From Pleurotus ostreatus/Saccharomyces cerevisiae fusant (Eukaryota > Opisthokonta): a stretch of DNA of 64,000 bases. Shown here piece after piece: positions 35,601 through 47,814 of this stretch. A program made the translations under genes and the position numbers. How positions within the stretch are numbered: the stretch's first letter is position 1; each line of letters opens with the position of its first letter. The notes under the pieces were generated by a model. That model ran no database searches. It worked only from the letters and a program-made list of their open reading frames with translations, and was not told where the DNA came from. The DNA lies in the NCBI GenBank assembly GCA_024196135.1, contig JAMQCK010000017.1:1-64000 (forward strand), in the 5' to 3' direction.

Positions 35601-38600
35601 CGAGGTCAGGCGACGAAGGAGCCATGATGGGCACGGCAAGGGCCAGCGGCGAGGAGATGGACGACGGCGTCGACGAACGCGTATGCAGGTTGCTCCTCGG
35701 GTGAGCGGGCGGCGGCATCGCGAGCGACGAAGGTGGACGCTCAGGAGGCGTACGTTGCGGCGAGCCGATATCCCTCGGCGACGTCGAGGCCAGAGGCGTA
35801 GGCTCAACGAGAGTCGACGTCGCGGATTGCACGCCGTAGCCGTACTCGGACTGGGTGCTTGATTGGTCCTCGTCGATCTGACCAGCGGGCAGCTCTTCCT
35901 CGTCGCTTTCGCCAGAGTCACTACCGCTGTCCTCGTCGACCGTCTCCAGCATATGGCCAACGCGCTCCTCCCACTCGTGCCAGATCTTCTCAGCATAGCG
36001 GATCGTGTTCTGCATCCGCACGACGTTGTCCATCTTCTGACGCATGACGCGCTCTGCGTCCTCGACAAGTTGGTTCAAAGCCGCATCCTCGACCGTCGGC
36101 TTGCCCCAGTGACGAATCTGCGAGATCTTGCGCTCCGAGCTGGGCGAGAGCAACCTCTGCCGCTCGATGGGCTCACGAGCCTCATCCTCCTTCAGAGAAG
36201 GGATCGAAACCTCAAGCGCAGTCTGCAGGATGTCGTCGAGCTGCTCCAGGAGACGCCTCTGCATCTTCTTCACTCCAAAGCGCTGCATCTTGTTCATACG
36301 GAACAGCTGCAAAGGCGAAGACATGATGGGCGACGATGATGGCGTGTATATCGGGATACCGCGATACTCCGGCGGCGTTGGCGCAGGCGACGAGCGGTCC
36401 ATGTTCGCGGACAACTCCTTGATCGTGTTGCGTAGCTCCGCGATGGATTCATTGCACTCGCTGATCTCTGCCTCCAGCCGGTGCGTCTCCGCGCACGTCT
36501 CGCTGTGCTTTTCGAAGTACCACTGCGGAATCTGCGCCTCACATATGCGACAGAGGATAGGGTCGGTGCAGATGGGTTGGGTAAAGGGGAAGGTGGTCTC
36601 GGCGACTGGGCGTTCGATCTCGGCGAAGGTTGCCGCGACAGAGGAGGCGGGCTCGGGAGCGGCATCGCCAGCCTCGAGCGCCACAAAGGGCGCGTCGTTA
36701 TCATATCGCGGGGGCGCAATCGGGCGCATGACCCACATCGTATGTGATGGGCGACCATCCTCCCGGTCAATCATGAGCATACCCTTCGCCTCCATGAGCT
36801 GGTAGAGCTCGCCATCGCCCTCCATGTCGTCCTTGGGCTCGACCTGCAGCCTGAAGCGTATCTCGACCGTCTTCGAATCATCCTCCTGCAGCTGTGCGGA
36901 CGCCTTGCGAAACACCTCGCGGTCGGGCGGAGCCAATAGCGGTGATATCCTCGCCCCCGTTAGTTCGTCAGGATCCGTCCTGCAGACCATGTCAGCAGAC
37001 GTGCGGACAATGTTTCAAAGACATTACGTACCCCACAACCACACTCCAAGCATAGTTTACCCAAAGGAAGTGCTCGCCGTCGAGGCTGAGCTCGAGCACG
37101 ATGTTCTGATTCTGGGCAGTCTCCGCTTGTAGGCGAAGGCGCTCAGTAGCCAGGACGCGCGCGGACTCGGTGTTGCCAAGGATCTTGGACGCCGTGCTAG
37201 TGGACACCATTCGAGGAACGCCTGGTGGTGCCAATCCGGGGCTCTCCCGCTGCGAGGGAGCTGCCGAGATAGCCAACTCCTTGGGCTGCTCATCGCGGGA
37301 GCGTCGGTTCTGGCTGTGCGGCCGATGTAGGCGCAGCTTGTTCTCATCATCCAGACTGAAGCCCTCCAGATCCGTCTCGTGAGACTTGACGACGGTTGGG
37401 GTGGGCACGTGTTGGGATTCATCGTATTTGGTGACGAAGGTGAGGGGTTCGTCCTGCTCGTCCTCGTTGTCGTCAAAATTCCAGAATTGTTTCTCGGCCT
37501 CCCACCATTCGACGACACGACTGAGACTGGCGACGGCAAGGAGGACCTGCACGTACCAATTACGGCCATGCCAGTCGGGGTGATCGTCCCAAGCCTTGCC
37601 GATATTCTGGACGCGTTGGACGAGCGTCTCGCAGACCTTCGGCTGGGCCGTGAGCTGCGCGACAGACATGTCGATAATCTCGGTCGCAACGCCGATGAGA
37701 TCATACAGCGCGGTCATGATTGGATCGATGGGGTCATCGAGAAGGATGCGCGACGAGCGGCGGTTGTTCGATGCGCCGAAATCGGAAAAACTGGCATGGC
37801 TGGATAGCGGCGGCAGAGGTGATCGTGAACGGGAAGTTGAGCGGGAGCTTTGTTCTGATTGTGACGGGCGAGTAGCGATGTGGATTGAACGCGAAAGTCG
37901 GCGAGAGGACGCGCCGGTGCCCCAGCCGGACGGAGCTCCGACGGCGGCCGTAGCACCTTGAGCTTTGCGGGTCATAGGCGCATCGGGGAGAGTGATGGTG
38001 GAGGCGGAAGGGCTTATGGACGTTCGTCGGTCCCATTTGTTGCTCTGCTGTCTGCGAAGGGAGGATGGGCTCATTGAGGTAGATGAGGACGCTGTAAAAG
38101 TCGACGGCGACGAGTGGGAATGCGTGAGCTGAGGCGGAACGGGGACCGGATGCTGAGGAAACCCACGTTGTCGGCTGTGAGGCATGAACTCTGCCTCTGC
38201 CTCGTAGCCGCCGTCCGAACTGGACTCGTCCACGACGCTGTGTCGTTCCTGCAGTACGAACGGATCACGGAGGGTGGTAGGCCCCCCGCTGTCCTGTCCG
38301 CTGCCGCGCGAGTCGTCCCTGTCGCGACCGCGCTCCCGGCCACCGAATTCCTGACCGAGTTCGCGGCCGAGCTCGCGCACGAGCTCGCGATCGCGGACGT
38401 CACGTTCCGTGTCGTAGTCGCCCTCCCGTAGTCGTTCCTCGAAAAACGCAGTGATGCTGTTGGTGACGCGCTGGAGCTCCTTGTCGCAATCTGCCTTGGC
38501 CGCCTTGAGACGGCGGGTGACATGTCGCCTGACGAAGGGCATAGATACGGTGTTTGAGCTGGAAGCTGCATTGTTGGAGGCCACGGTGGAGACCTGGGGC

Positions 38601-38683
38601 GAGAGGACGGTCTCGGGGGAGAAGATCAGAGGGCTCGGGGGCTGTCTGCGGGCGCTGGATGAGGGCGCTGGGGAGTCGGACAT
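32677..38683 (-). CDS. RIM15: RIM15-like PAS / AGC kinase / response-regulator protein
   Basis: Nutrient-signalling kinase of the Rim15/Greatwall group, acting below TOR and PKA in yeast. Exons 38683-37032, 36979-34946, 34894-34363, 34310-33116, 33064-33026 and 32975-32677 give about 1916 residues. In order: low-complexity N terminus; PAS-like region around 530-650 (LELSLDGEHFLWVNYAW); C2HC finger CRICEAQIPQWYFEKHSETC near 700; kinase from about 1104 (GAFGSVFLAKKK, HRDLKPDN, DFGLSR, GTPDYLAPE) with a roughly 125-residue insert between DFG and APE; RRNSMPSR, a PKA-like site; and a REC domain at about 1763-1870 with LLAEDNP, the acceptor in VILMDLHMP, and FLSKP. The tail after the REC domain may hold one more intron. 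Confidence 0.9.
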
Positions 38684-39022
38684 GGGCGGCAGCGGAGGAC
38701 GACTGCGGCTATAAAGGCAGAGATGAGGGCGTAAGGTAGAAGTGCATGAGCAGCAAGCTGGCACACGGCGGGGCGCGGAGGCTGCCTAACAGCCAACAAC
38801 CGGCGCTCGTTGCTCGCCAATCTGGCAAAAGACTTGGTGGTGGGTGACGGGGTCAGGCTGCGAACGCAATTGATGTCCGCCAGTTACTCTTTCCTTTTCT
38901 TCTTTATTTTTGCCCCAATCTATGACGAAATAGGACATAACCCCGGCTTAAGCGCGCGGGCTAGACCAAAATAACAATTACAGTTTTCCCGTCCACGCCC
39001 ATTTCTTTTCCGACTCGCCGCC
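38684..39022. other. Divergent promoter, RIM15 and bS18m
   Basis: 339 bp between the two start codons, with a T-rich tract around 38886-38915. No coding exon seen. Confidence 0.4.
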
Positions 39023-39739
39023 ATGCTCGCAGCCCTCCGCGCGTCTGTGGCGCGTAGCCCACGGCTCTCAGCCGGCCTGGCCACCGCCTCGCGGCCCCTC
39101 CGCAACGCAAACAGCCTCAACAGTGACTTGGACCGCCTGCAGGACGCCGTGCGCGAGGAGGGACAGAAGCAGCAGGAGCAGCGTTCGTCTGCCGCTACCG
39201 GTACGCTAGTTCTAACTTGTCGCATCTTCTCTCTAATAGTCCCTCAGCTGTCATTGCTGGTCGTCAGCTTACGCCGTGGCATGGGTTCGGTGGCCGGAAG
39301 GTACGTCCTTTGACGCTCACTCTCGCACCACGTACTGACCTCCCGCTTGCAGTTCATATCCCCCCGCGACTTTACCTACAAGGAGCGGACTTCGAGACCA
39401 CGCAATGCCAACAGGACGCGCTTCACACCCATGCCACCTCCGAGCTACCAAGCTCGCGCGCAGGACGTGTTCCACAAGCTCAATGTCGATCCCCTTCAGC
39501 TTGCCACCCACCCCCTCATTCTGCGCGACTTTGTCAGCGAAATGGGCATGATCAAGGGCCGGAATATCACTCGCCTCACGTCGAAGAGCCACCGTCGCCT
39601 CACGCGCGCCATAAAACGTGCAAAGATGATGGGTGTCATCCCTCAGCTCAGCCGCGCCACGGAGGGATTCCACAGAGAACGCGTCGACCCGTTCGCGGAC
39701 TTGGTATCCGGCTCGGCACGGCCCACGCAGCGCAGATAA
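39023..39739 (+). CDS. RSM18: Mitochondrial small-subunit ribosomal protein bS18m
   Basis: Component of the mitochondrial ribosome. Exons 39023-39200, 39248-39300 and 39353-39739 give 205 residues. The N terminus is rich in Ala, Arg and Ser with few acids (MLAALRASVARSPRLSAGL), as expected for a mitochondrial targeting peptide. The core has RDFTYKERTSR, then LILRDFVSEMGMIKGRNITRL and SKSHRRLTRAIKRAKMMGV, matching bacterial S18 (LRRFISERGKI, RNQ.QL.RAIKRAR.). An upstream acceptor (CCCTCAG at 39247) was chosen because only it keeps the frame through GRQLTPWHGFGGRKF. Confidence 0.85.
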
Positions 39740-41861
39740 TCATACTTCTACCTGCTTATGATTTGACCGCACGGGATATCCGACCTCTGCTCAAGTTAAT
39801 TGTCCGAATGCCGCGTTCCGAACAATAGAGGTACGTTCGCACAGCACAGACGCCCTAGTCCATCCGAATTGAGCTAGAGCGCTTCGTCGTCCGACTTTCT
39901 CGACGGCGACCCCACCGTCTATCATACAAGCCTTGGCCCCGAGCCTCCGCGCCACCGTCCAGGCCCTCCTAGCCGGGAACGTGAAGACTATCCGCACGCC
40001 CCAAAGCACTTCTTCCAGCGCCCGTGACCCTTCCCAAACTCTTCCCTTCACCTTGCCTTTTCCCGTGACCGTTCTGTTCGCCGGTTCGACCCTCCCGTCG
40101 CCGCCTCTCCTTCCTTCCTACCCATGACCCGTGCCGCAAGCCCTTACCCTCTTCGCTGTCGACACTTGCCCTCCCTGTCTCCCCCGTGTCCCTATTTGTC
40201 GCTCCTCGTGTCTCTATTTGTCCACCCCGTGTCCCATCCTGTCCGTCAGCGCCTCCCCGTGACCTCCCCATCGCACCTTAGATCGCACTGTCGTCGCGCC
40301 CTGGACCTTATCTCTAACCTTCTACTTCTCGCCCTTCCATAGCGCCCTGTAGAGTTCTGACCCCATCCGTCTTGGCTCGATACAACCAAGAGTGACGCAC
40401 CCCTGCTGACTCGACACGCACCTCGGACGCCCAGGACTAGCCCAGTCACTGGGCATGGCGCGTTCTGACGTGCGCGGGATCGCACTCAAGGCGGGCGCGA
40501 TAGTGCATTCAAGGCGAATGCGGCGTATCAGAGTTTGGGCGTCGTAGCGCCTTGATACGCCGCCGACGGAGCGAGGAACGATTCGCGACGCCAGTGAGCT
40601 AGCCACCCTTCGTCCTACGCGCTATAGACCCATCTTAGCCTGCTCCAAATGCACTCTGGCACATGTTCCCGTCTATTTGAAGAGACGCGAGCTAAGGGGT
40701 TGTATTTTCGGTCGCGCTGGACGTTTGGACTAAGCAGACGGAAGCGACGGGCATCGTGAGGTGGCTAACGCAGCGCAATCCTTTGTCCTTTTGGCGCTCT
40801 CAATCTATTGTCGTGACGCTACGCTAAACCTCCTTGACTCCTTGATAGCCATAATTGCTGGGGTTGGATGACCGCGCAGGTGCCCATCCAAGGCTGCGGA
40901 CACGAGCTTATGACCAGCGCTAACGGCATGGAAGACCACCTTCTGGCGTCAGCAGGGGAACGTAGCCATTGTTCTCTCCCCAGTCTACGACCGCGGCCTG
41001 CCACCACGCTCCGCCTATCATTCATTGCCTGAACACCCCTTCATAAACTCAGACTAAGTCCTCCATCGACGAAGCCTCCCTCATTCGAGCTTCGGCATGA
41101 CCTATGACCTTCGCGCTTCTAGCTCGAGGAGAACAATAGCGTGACGCGCCATAGCGCTGTGACTATAATGACGCACGTGACATGTTGAACTTTGCCATGC
41201 CCGAATTCTTCGAAAATAACCCTCTTCTAACACCCTGCTATCCTCAAAAACCAAGCTCACGGGCCTCAATCAAGCTTCCACGAAGGGGAGCTTGTACCTG
41301 GTCCTGCTGCGCTGCCGCGACGATCGTCAATCCGTATCACGTCGGCGCTCCGCCTTCATACAGACGCCAACCGTCAGTTACGGACAGCTATGACGCGGAG
41401 GGGATCGAGGACCGGTCTATGGCGGGGGCCAATGACTGACTGAAACGAGGAGACGATATTCGAGGGCATGGGGCCTGCGATTTACGAGTCGCCAGCGATG
41501 TTAGCTGAAGTAGGGACAAAGTCTCGCGACGACAGGCTGCGTCGTTTTTGGCGTCGGGGGCAGGGCCATCCGTGGCCACAGGAACAAAGCTACTAGTAGG
41601 GTTTACAGTACAACAGCCCAAAGGTCAGTGCATAGATCTAGTATCCCAGTATCCATCAGCAGATAAGTTAAGGCTTGAGGCGACGACGAATAGCGATTGA
41701 AGATTGGCATACATCATAGAGATGGTGAGGAAGCATGTTGAGACGATGCGCGATGCGTGTATGTGAGTTGAATGCAAGCGGGAATCGCAAACCAAGTATC
41801 CAGAGTACTGATCGAGAACAGACAGGGAAACATACGTATCATCAGCGGCGACACTGAAGTC
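39740..41861. other. 2.1 kb gene-poor stretch
   Basis: No supported gene on either strand. The left part (about 39990-40330) is pyrimidine-rich on the plus strand, with a near-repeat of CGTGTCYCTATTTGTC at 40185-40200 and 40207-40222. The rest has scattered short frames without motifs. It is the largest apparently empty block in the right half of the window. A non-coding RNA or a decayed element could lie here, but I see no signature. Confidence 0.45.
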
Positions 41862-43609
41862 CTATCGCTTCGCCTTCGCCTTCCCTTGACTGGCCGGTCG
41901 CTTCCTTCCCCGCCCCTGCTGCTTATACCTCTCGCGCAGAGTCTCATACACCGACACCATCGCCGCAGTCAACGATTCTTCATTGTCCAGTTCGCCCGCG
42001 GGCACGCCGGGATACTGGTCCTTATTCTGCACAATATCCGCCGCGATGCGTGTGACCATATTTTGGTTGAGCTTCGAGCGGCGGAGCGTGGTCGACCACG
42101 CGAAGCGTACAGGCTCTGAAGCGGGCCATGGCAAGCCAAGTTCGGAGGGTTCGTCAGGGAGGGTGGCGTCTTCGGCGACGCCCATGCAGCGTAGGGAGTG
42201 CGCGATGAGTGCTTCCTGGGCGAAAATGAGTCAAAGGGGCCATTGGCGGAGAGACTGTGCGCCGACCTGCGTGGTGGTGATCGTGGAGGAGGGTGCCAGC
42301 GCGGGCTTCTTGTGATTATCCTGCAAGTCGTCCTCGTTCTCCGACTTGCGCTTGCCGAGGGACGAGGGGGGCTTGCGTGAATCAGGCGCCTGCGCGGGAG
42401 CAGGTGGTGGGGGTGGTGCAAGCGACGGTGCGCTAGTCGAGTGGAACTGCGAGATCGACGGCATAGGCAGCTGCCCCATTGCCATAGAGGGTGAAGGCGG
42501 CGGTAGAGCAAGCTGAGGCTGCGCATGCGCCTGACCCTGTTGCTGTAGATGCTGGGGTGGTTGGGGTGGTTGCTGAGGCATCGACACAGGAGGGTGGGCC
42601 AGAGCGAATCGAGGCGAAGACTCATGTGCTCGCATACGCATCGTCTGCTGATGTTGAAAGGGCCCCGAGGGCGGGAATCCCGCATTCGGTGGCGGCACGA
42701 GAAGCTGATGGCGCATCGCGGGGGAGTCGGCGTAAGGGGACTCCACCGAAGGAAGGGACACGGGAGATGGTGGTGGCATGCCAGGTTGTATGGAAGGCCG
42801 GAGAGCGGCGAAATGAGGCTGAGCCCATGGTCCCCGAGGTGGTGACTGGGTGAGGGTGGCCAACTGAGTACGCAGGGTGGTGATTTGTTCGTTGAGTTCG
42901 CGTTCGGTGCGCTCGAAGCGCTCTGCCTTCTCGTTGAGTTCTGTTCGGAGGGCCTTGATGTCGTTCTGGAGGCCTTCCTCGCGTACTCTGGTGCACTCGC
43001 GCCCGTTGTCGGCGTCGCGTTTCATGACGGAAAGCTGCTCGAAGAGATGCCGGATCTGCATGGCGAGAACGTTGTCGGTGTGGGCAGGAGGGACAGGGGG
43101 AAACATCTTGGGAGGATGTAATGGTGGTTGCGCTTGAGCCGGTGTGGGGAAGGGCGATTGTGGTGTAGAGCTAGCGCATAATCAGCGAATGTCCTGCACA
43201 GATGACAGGACACGTACGGGGAAATGCCGAGAGCCGATTCAAGTTCATTACGGGGAGGAGGTGGACGCGCTTGAGTAGGCTGCTGTTGAACGCCGTTGGA
43301 CATAGATTGCCGATAATACTGAGCGTTGGCCTGGGCTTGCATCTGAGAGGCAGCGTACATGCGCTGTTCGACGCTCTGGGGCTGACTGAAAGAGTTGTAC
43401 GCGCTCATTTGGCCATGCCGCGGGTGATGTGCTTGCTGGTGTTGCGCGTCTGGCCTTTGCGAAGCGTAGAACGCGTCATTGAAAGCCTGAGACTGCCAGT
43501 TCCCCTGCGGTGGCTGCTGCTGAGCATTCTGGGAGGAGAACTGCGAAGGGGGCATGGTGGGTGGCTGCTGGGGCTGCGCATAGATGTTTTGGAAGCCATC
43601 GAAGGACAT
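41862..43609 (-). CDS. Gln/Pro-rich coiled-coil protein of unknown function
   Basis: Exons 43609-43218, 43170-42267 and 42215-41862, 549 residues, phases consistent. The N terminus (MSFDGFQNIYAQPQQPP) and much of the middle are Gln/Pro/Met-rich low complexity. A coiled coil of about 60 residues starts at DNVLAMQIRHLFEQLSVMKRD and runs through ELNEKAERFERTERELNEQI. A basic patch LGKRKSENEDD looks like a nuclear signal. The last exon is non-repetitive and probably a folded domain: LIAHSLRCMGVAED, TTLRRSKLNQNMVTRIAADI, and AMVSVYETLRERYKQQ. I do not recognise the family. The composition resembles fungal transcription co-regulators, which is inference. Divergent from RPN11. Confidence 0.65.
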
Positions 43610-44126
43610 GACGACCACCGGATGAGAGGAGTGGGAGCAAAGGGCGAAGTGGCTGTTTGTTCGCAAACGGACGCGTCTGCTTCTTTGCGCGTTTCAGTCT
43701 CCGCGAGTGGCTTCAACTCGACGAGGTCAAGTTGGAGGGGGAGAGTATTAGGTAGGCTGGTGTGATGAGGGAAACCTTCGGGCGCTGCGAGAATGTGGCC
43801 GTCGAGGACAAGAGACATCGCCGATCGACTGGGGACGACCGGGTTGATACTGGCTGGAATACGCACGCATTGGGGAGATTTTTCGCGGTCTACCTCCCGC
43901 GGTAAGTAGGGCATGGCGCTTTCTATGTAAGACAAGCTAGAGAGGAAGCTACAGTACTCGTAGGCATGGGTCAACAGGTGCCAGCGCCACTTCGCGTTCG
44001 CGCTGATGGGACAAGCGCTCGGCAATCTCCGGCGACGCGTCAGCGAACGCGTCTCGCTAACATCTTGCGCTCCCGCTTGTCTTTACGCGCGTCCATCTGC
44101 ACATTCCACAAACCTCAATCGCCACA
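43610..44126. promoter_or_regulatory. Divergent promoter with paired ACGCGT boxes
   Basis: 517 bp between the start codons of the Gln/Pro-rich gene and RPN11. Two ACGCGT boxes sit 12 bp apart at 44035-44040 and 44047-44052, about 75-90 bp upstream of the RPN11 ATG. ACGCGT is the MBF-type cell-cycle box in other fungi. I did not see the Rpn4 element (GGTGGCAAA) known from yeast. Confidence 0.4.
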
Positions 44127-45313
<1,187 letters not shown>

Positions 45314-45722
45314 TTGTCGTGACTTCTCGCACTCTTTGTGTATTGTACTGCAATTTTTCAGGACTGAACTGCACCCCGTGGAAGTTGGGTCTTTGGGCCA
45401 CATCCTCCTTTACACGCAGGGCGTCTCGGCAACTCCATCTGGGCCATCCGTGCGCTGTTGCCGGCCGTCCTCGCTCGGATGTGGAGAAGGCATTTAGATC
45501 GCCGTATGACAAGCACTATAACGCTAAGGGGCGTATGCTGGCTCGTGTTGCCGCCGAGTTCAGCCAGCTAACGCCTGAGCTAGGCTTGAGCTCTCTTGGA
45601 ACGCGTAACGAGTGTATATACAAGGTGCGGAATGACGTCGAGAGCAGCTAACGCGTGGGAAAGTCACGCTAGAGAGCGGCCACGGCCATTTGCTCTTAAC
45701 CGTCATCATCTCCTGCACAATA
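45314..45722. other. Intergenic between RPN11 and the HNH-like gene
   Basis: About 410 bp, RPN11 3' flank and the upstream side of the HNH-like gene. No terminal repeat or coding exon recognised. Confidence 0.45.
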
Positions 45723-47132
45723 ATGCTCAGCACTAAACACTCTGTATCGGACGAGGACTACGTTCCAGTGCCCTTCAAAGCAGAAAGCGCCTCCACTAAG
45801 CGATCGCGTACAAAGCTTTTCAACGCCCCGCGTAAGCGCTCCTCCAAGCACTCATCTATCGGGACTACTCAGCGGAAAAATGTCGACGAAATGGTCAAGG
45901 CGCTTTGGCGTGTACCTTTTCCATTCTGCGTCGTAACCTTAGCCGCCGAACAAGTGGCATACTTGGAGTACGCGCATGTCGTTGAGCGTGCGACAGCCCC
46001 AGAAATTGTGAGAACATTCATTTGTTATACAACAAAGTCAAGCTAAGGCAGTTCTCAAGCTGACAAAGTTAGAATGGTCTTGGGGCATGCAATACCAGGC
46101 GTTCAATGTCCATACGAGGTTCAATATTCATCCCCGTGAGCGCTGTCTTTGTTCATTCGTCCGATGTGGCTCACTTCCTGGCAGTCGACGTAGTCCTGCA
46201 CAAATTTTTTGACCGCACAACAAAGCAGAAACACAACGGGTGGTTTTGGCTTCTAACCACGGAAGAGGTGATCGTCAAAATGCGTCAAGCCTACGCGAGC
46301 CCCACAACCGCCGGTGTGACTACGAACTATGCCAACGCACGTCGCGATCCCAAGGAGGTATGTGCTGCCGTCAGCGACACACTCATCATGCTCATTAGTT
46401 TAGTTCTATGACGGCAACAGAACCTTCCCCTACAGGCTAATCCCCTTCCCCGCCATGGACGGAACTCGTCCGATCAGTGCATTCCCCGAGGTCGTCTCCA
46501 GGTGTGACGCGCGTACTCCAACTGAGCACCACTACTATCCCTTCACCACTGTGCCAAGTAGATCGCTCTATGTGCCGTACCATTTCGTCATCTGCGACAC
46601 CGGGCGAAAGCTATTCGGATTTTACGAAGGTCACCGCCCGACCGAAACCAACCTCGAACACGATTTTCCCGGTCTTTTCCATTCTGGGGAGCGCCGGATA
46701 ATGATCGGTATCTGGGACATCTACGACGCATGGATGCACGCCGTACCGACTACCGAGTGGCAGGACGATCCAGCCGGTGACAATCGTGGTCGTGCCGGTT
46801 CTAGCTACGCCAGCGAAAGGGGAGATGTTGATGACCGCTTTGGCGAAGAACGACAACAAAGAGGGCGAGGATCCGGTGCGAGTGACACAAACTCCGGATA
46901 TCGCACACCTCCGGGGCGTGCTCCCCCATCCGATCAGGAGTCAGCCTCCTGGAGTGGTGGGAGCGAAGACGAGAGCAGCGAGGACGAGCCGGAAGACGAA
47001 GGAGAAATCGAGTATGGGCCCTGCATAGAATCTTGGGCAACGGACGTCTGGGAATCCATGCAAGAGGAGGAAATGCACCCCTCACCCTCCGACGAGACTC
47101 TGGTTGGTGCCACGGGGACGGATGACAGGTAG
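45723..47132 (+). CDS. HNH-nuclease-like protein with C-terminal acidic extension
   Basis: Exons 45723-46007, 46048-46135, 46185-46357 and 46404-47132 give 424 residues in one frame. Residues around 75-130 match the HNH_2-type pattern: CVVTL, EYAHVVERAT (first His near 87), WSWGMQYQAFNVHTR, then NIHPL and LHKFFDR (Asn and last His). This works only if the 49-bp intron at 46136-46184 is removed. A conserved segment follows: HNGWFWL, AGVTTNYANARR, YVPYHFVICDTGRKLFGFY and WDIYDAWMHAVPTTEW. The tail is acidic and Ser-rich. Such HNH-like proteins are multi-copy in Agaricomycete genomes to my knowledge; their role is unknown. A decayed inverted copy lies at 4465-5845. It may be an old mobile or self-propagating gene, but no terminal repeats were seen. 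Confidence 0.6.
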
Positions 47133-47814
47133 TGCGCTGCCACTGGCTCACATTGTGGGCGACGCGCCGGTTCGTTATCGCGAGCCATCCGAGCACTTGC
47201 AGGACCACACAGAGGAGCCGCGTCTGACGGGCCTCTGCGCGAGCCCGCTCATGATGTGCGCCTACTTCAACGGCCACAACGCCAGTGAGTGCTGGGGCGC
47301 CGCGGGTCCCAGTAATCGCCCAGCAGATTTGTCTGCTGTTTACCGCGAGCTGCTCGCTATGCCCGGATGTGGACTACGGCGAGTTTTCGCTCCCCCCCCC
47401 CACACTACGATTTGCCCTGTCACCACGGAGCGCGCACACAGATGGCTCGGCAAGCCCTGGAGCCCACGTCTCTCCTGGTTGTGCATGTATCTGAGCGCAG
47501 ATGACATTTTCCTTCGACGCAGAACGGATGGCTACACGCTGTGTTCGCGTAGCGTGCGGTACATAAAGCATGCTGGCTTGTGACAGGTATATAATCGTCA
47601 GGAAAAGAGATGCGGGAGCGTCAACGAGAACGAGTTCGGAAAACAAGAACGAGGTTAAATACTCGTGAGATGCGTGAGCAAGATACATATCTGGTACGTC
47701 GTCCGTGTCATATGCCATGAGCGGTACAATCAGCCTGGGTCGTGAGCCAATCTGAGTTGTGTGTGATGCCGACTCGTCGTGATATATAGATACACTGGTG
47801 TCTGCAGCCGTCGT
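47133..47814. other. Intergenic, no gene seen
   Basis: About 680 bp between the HNH-like gene and the 3' end of the chitin synthase gene. A run of nine C crosses 47392-47401. No supported exon. Confidence 0.45.

Noticed and set aside
46106..46200. Apparent frameshift with an alternative GHLFD/HSSD-type histidine motif in both HNH-like copies
   Set aside because: Both copies share it because it is intron sequence. Splicing the 49 bp gives a continuous frame and a better HNH motif.
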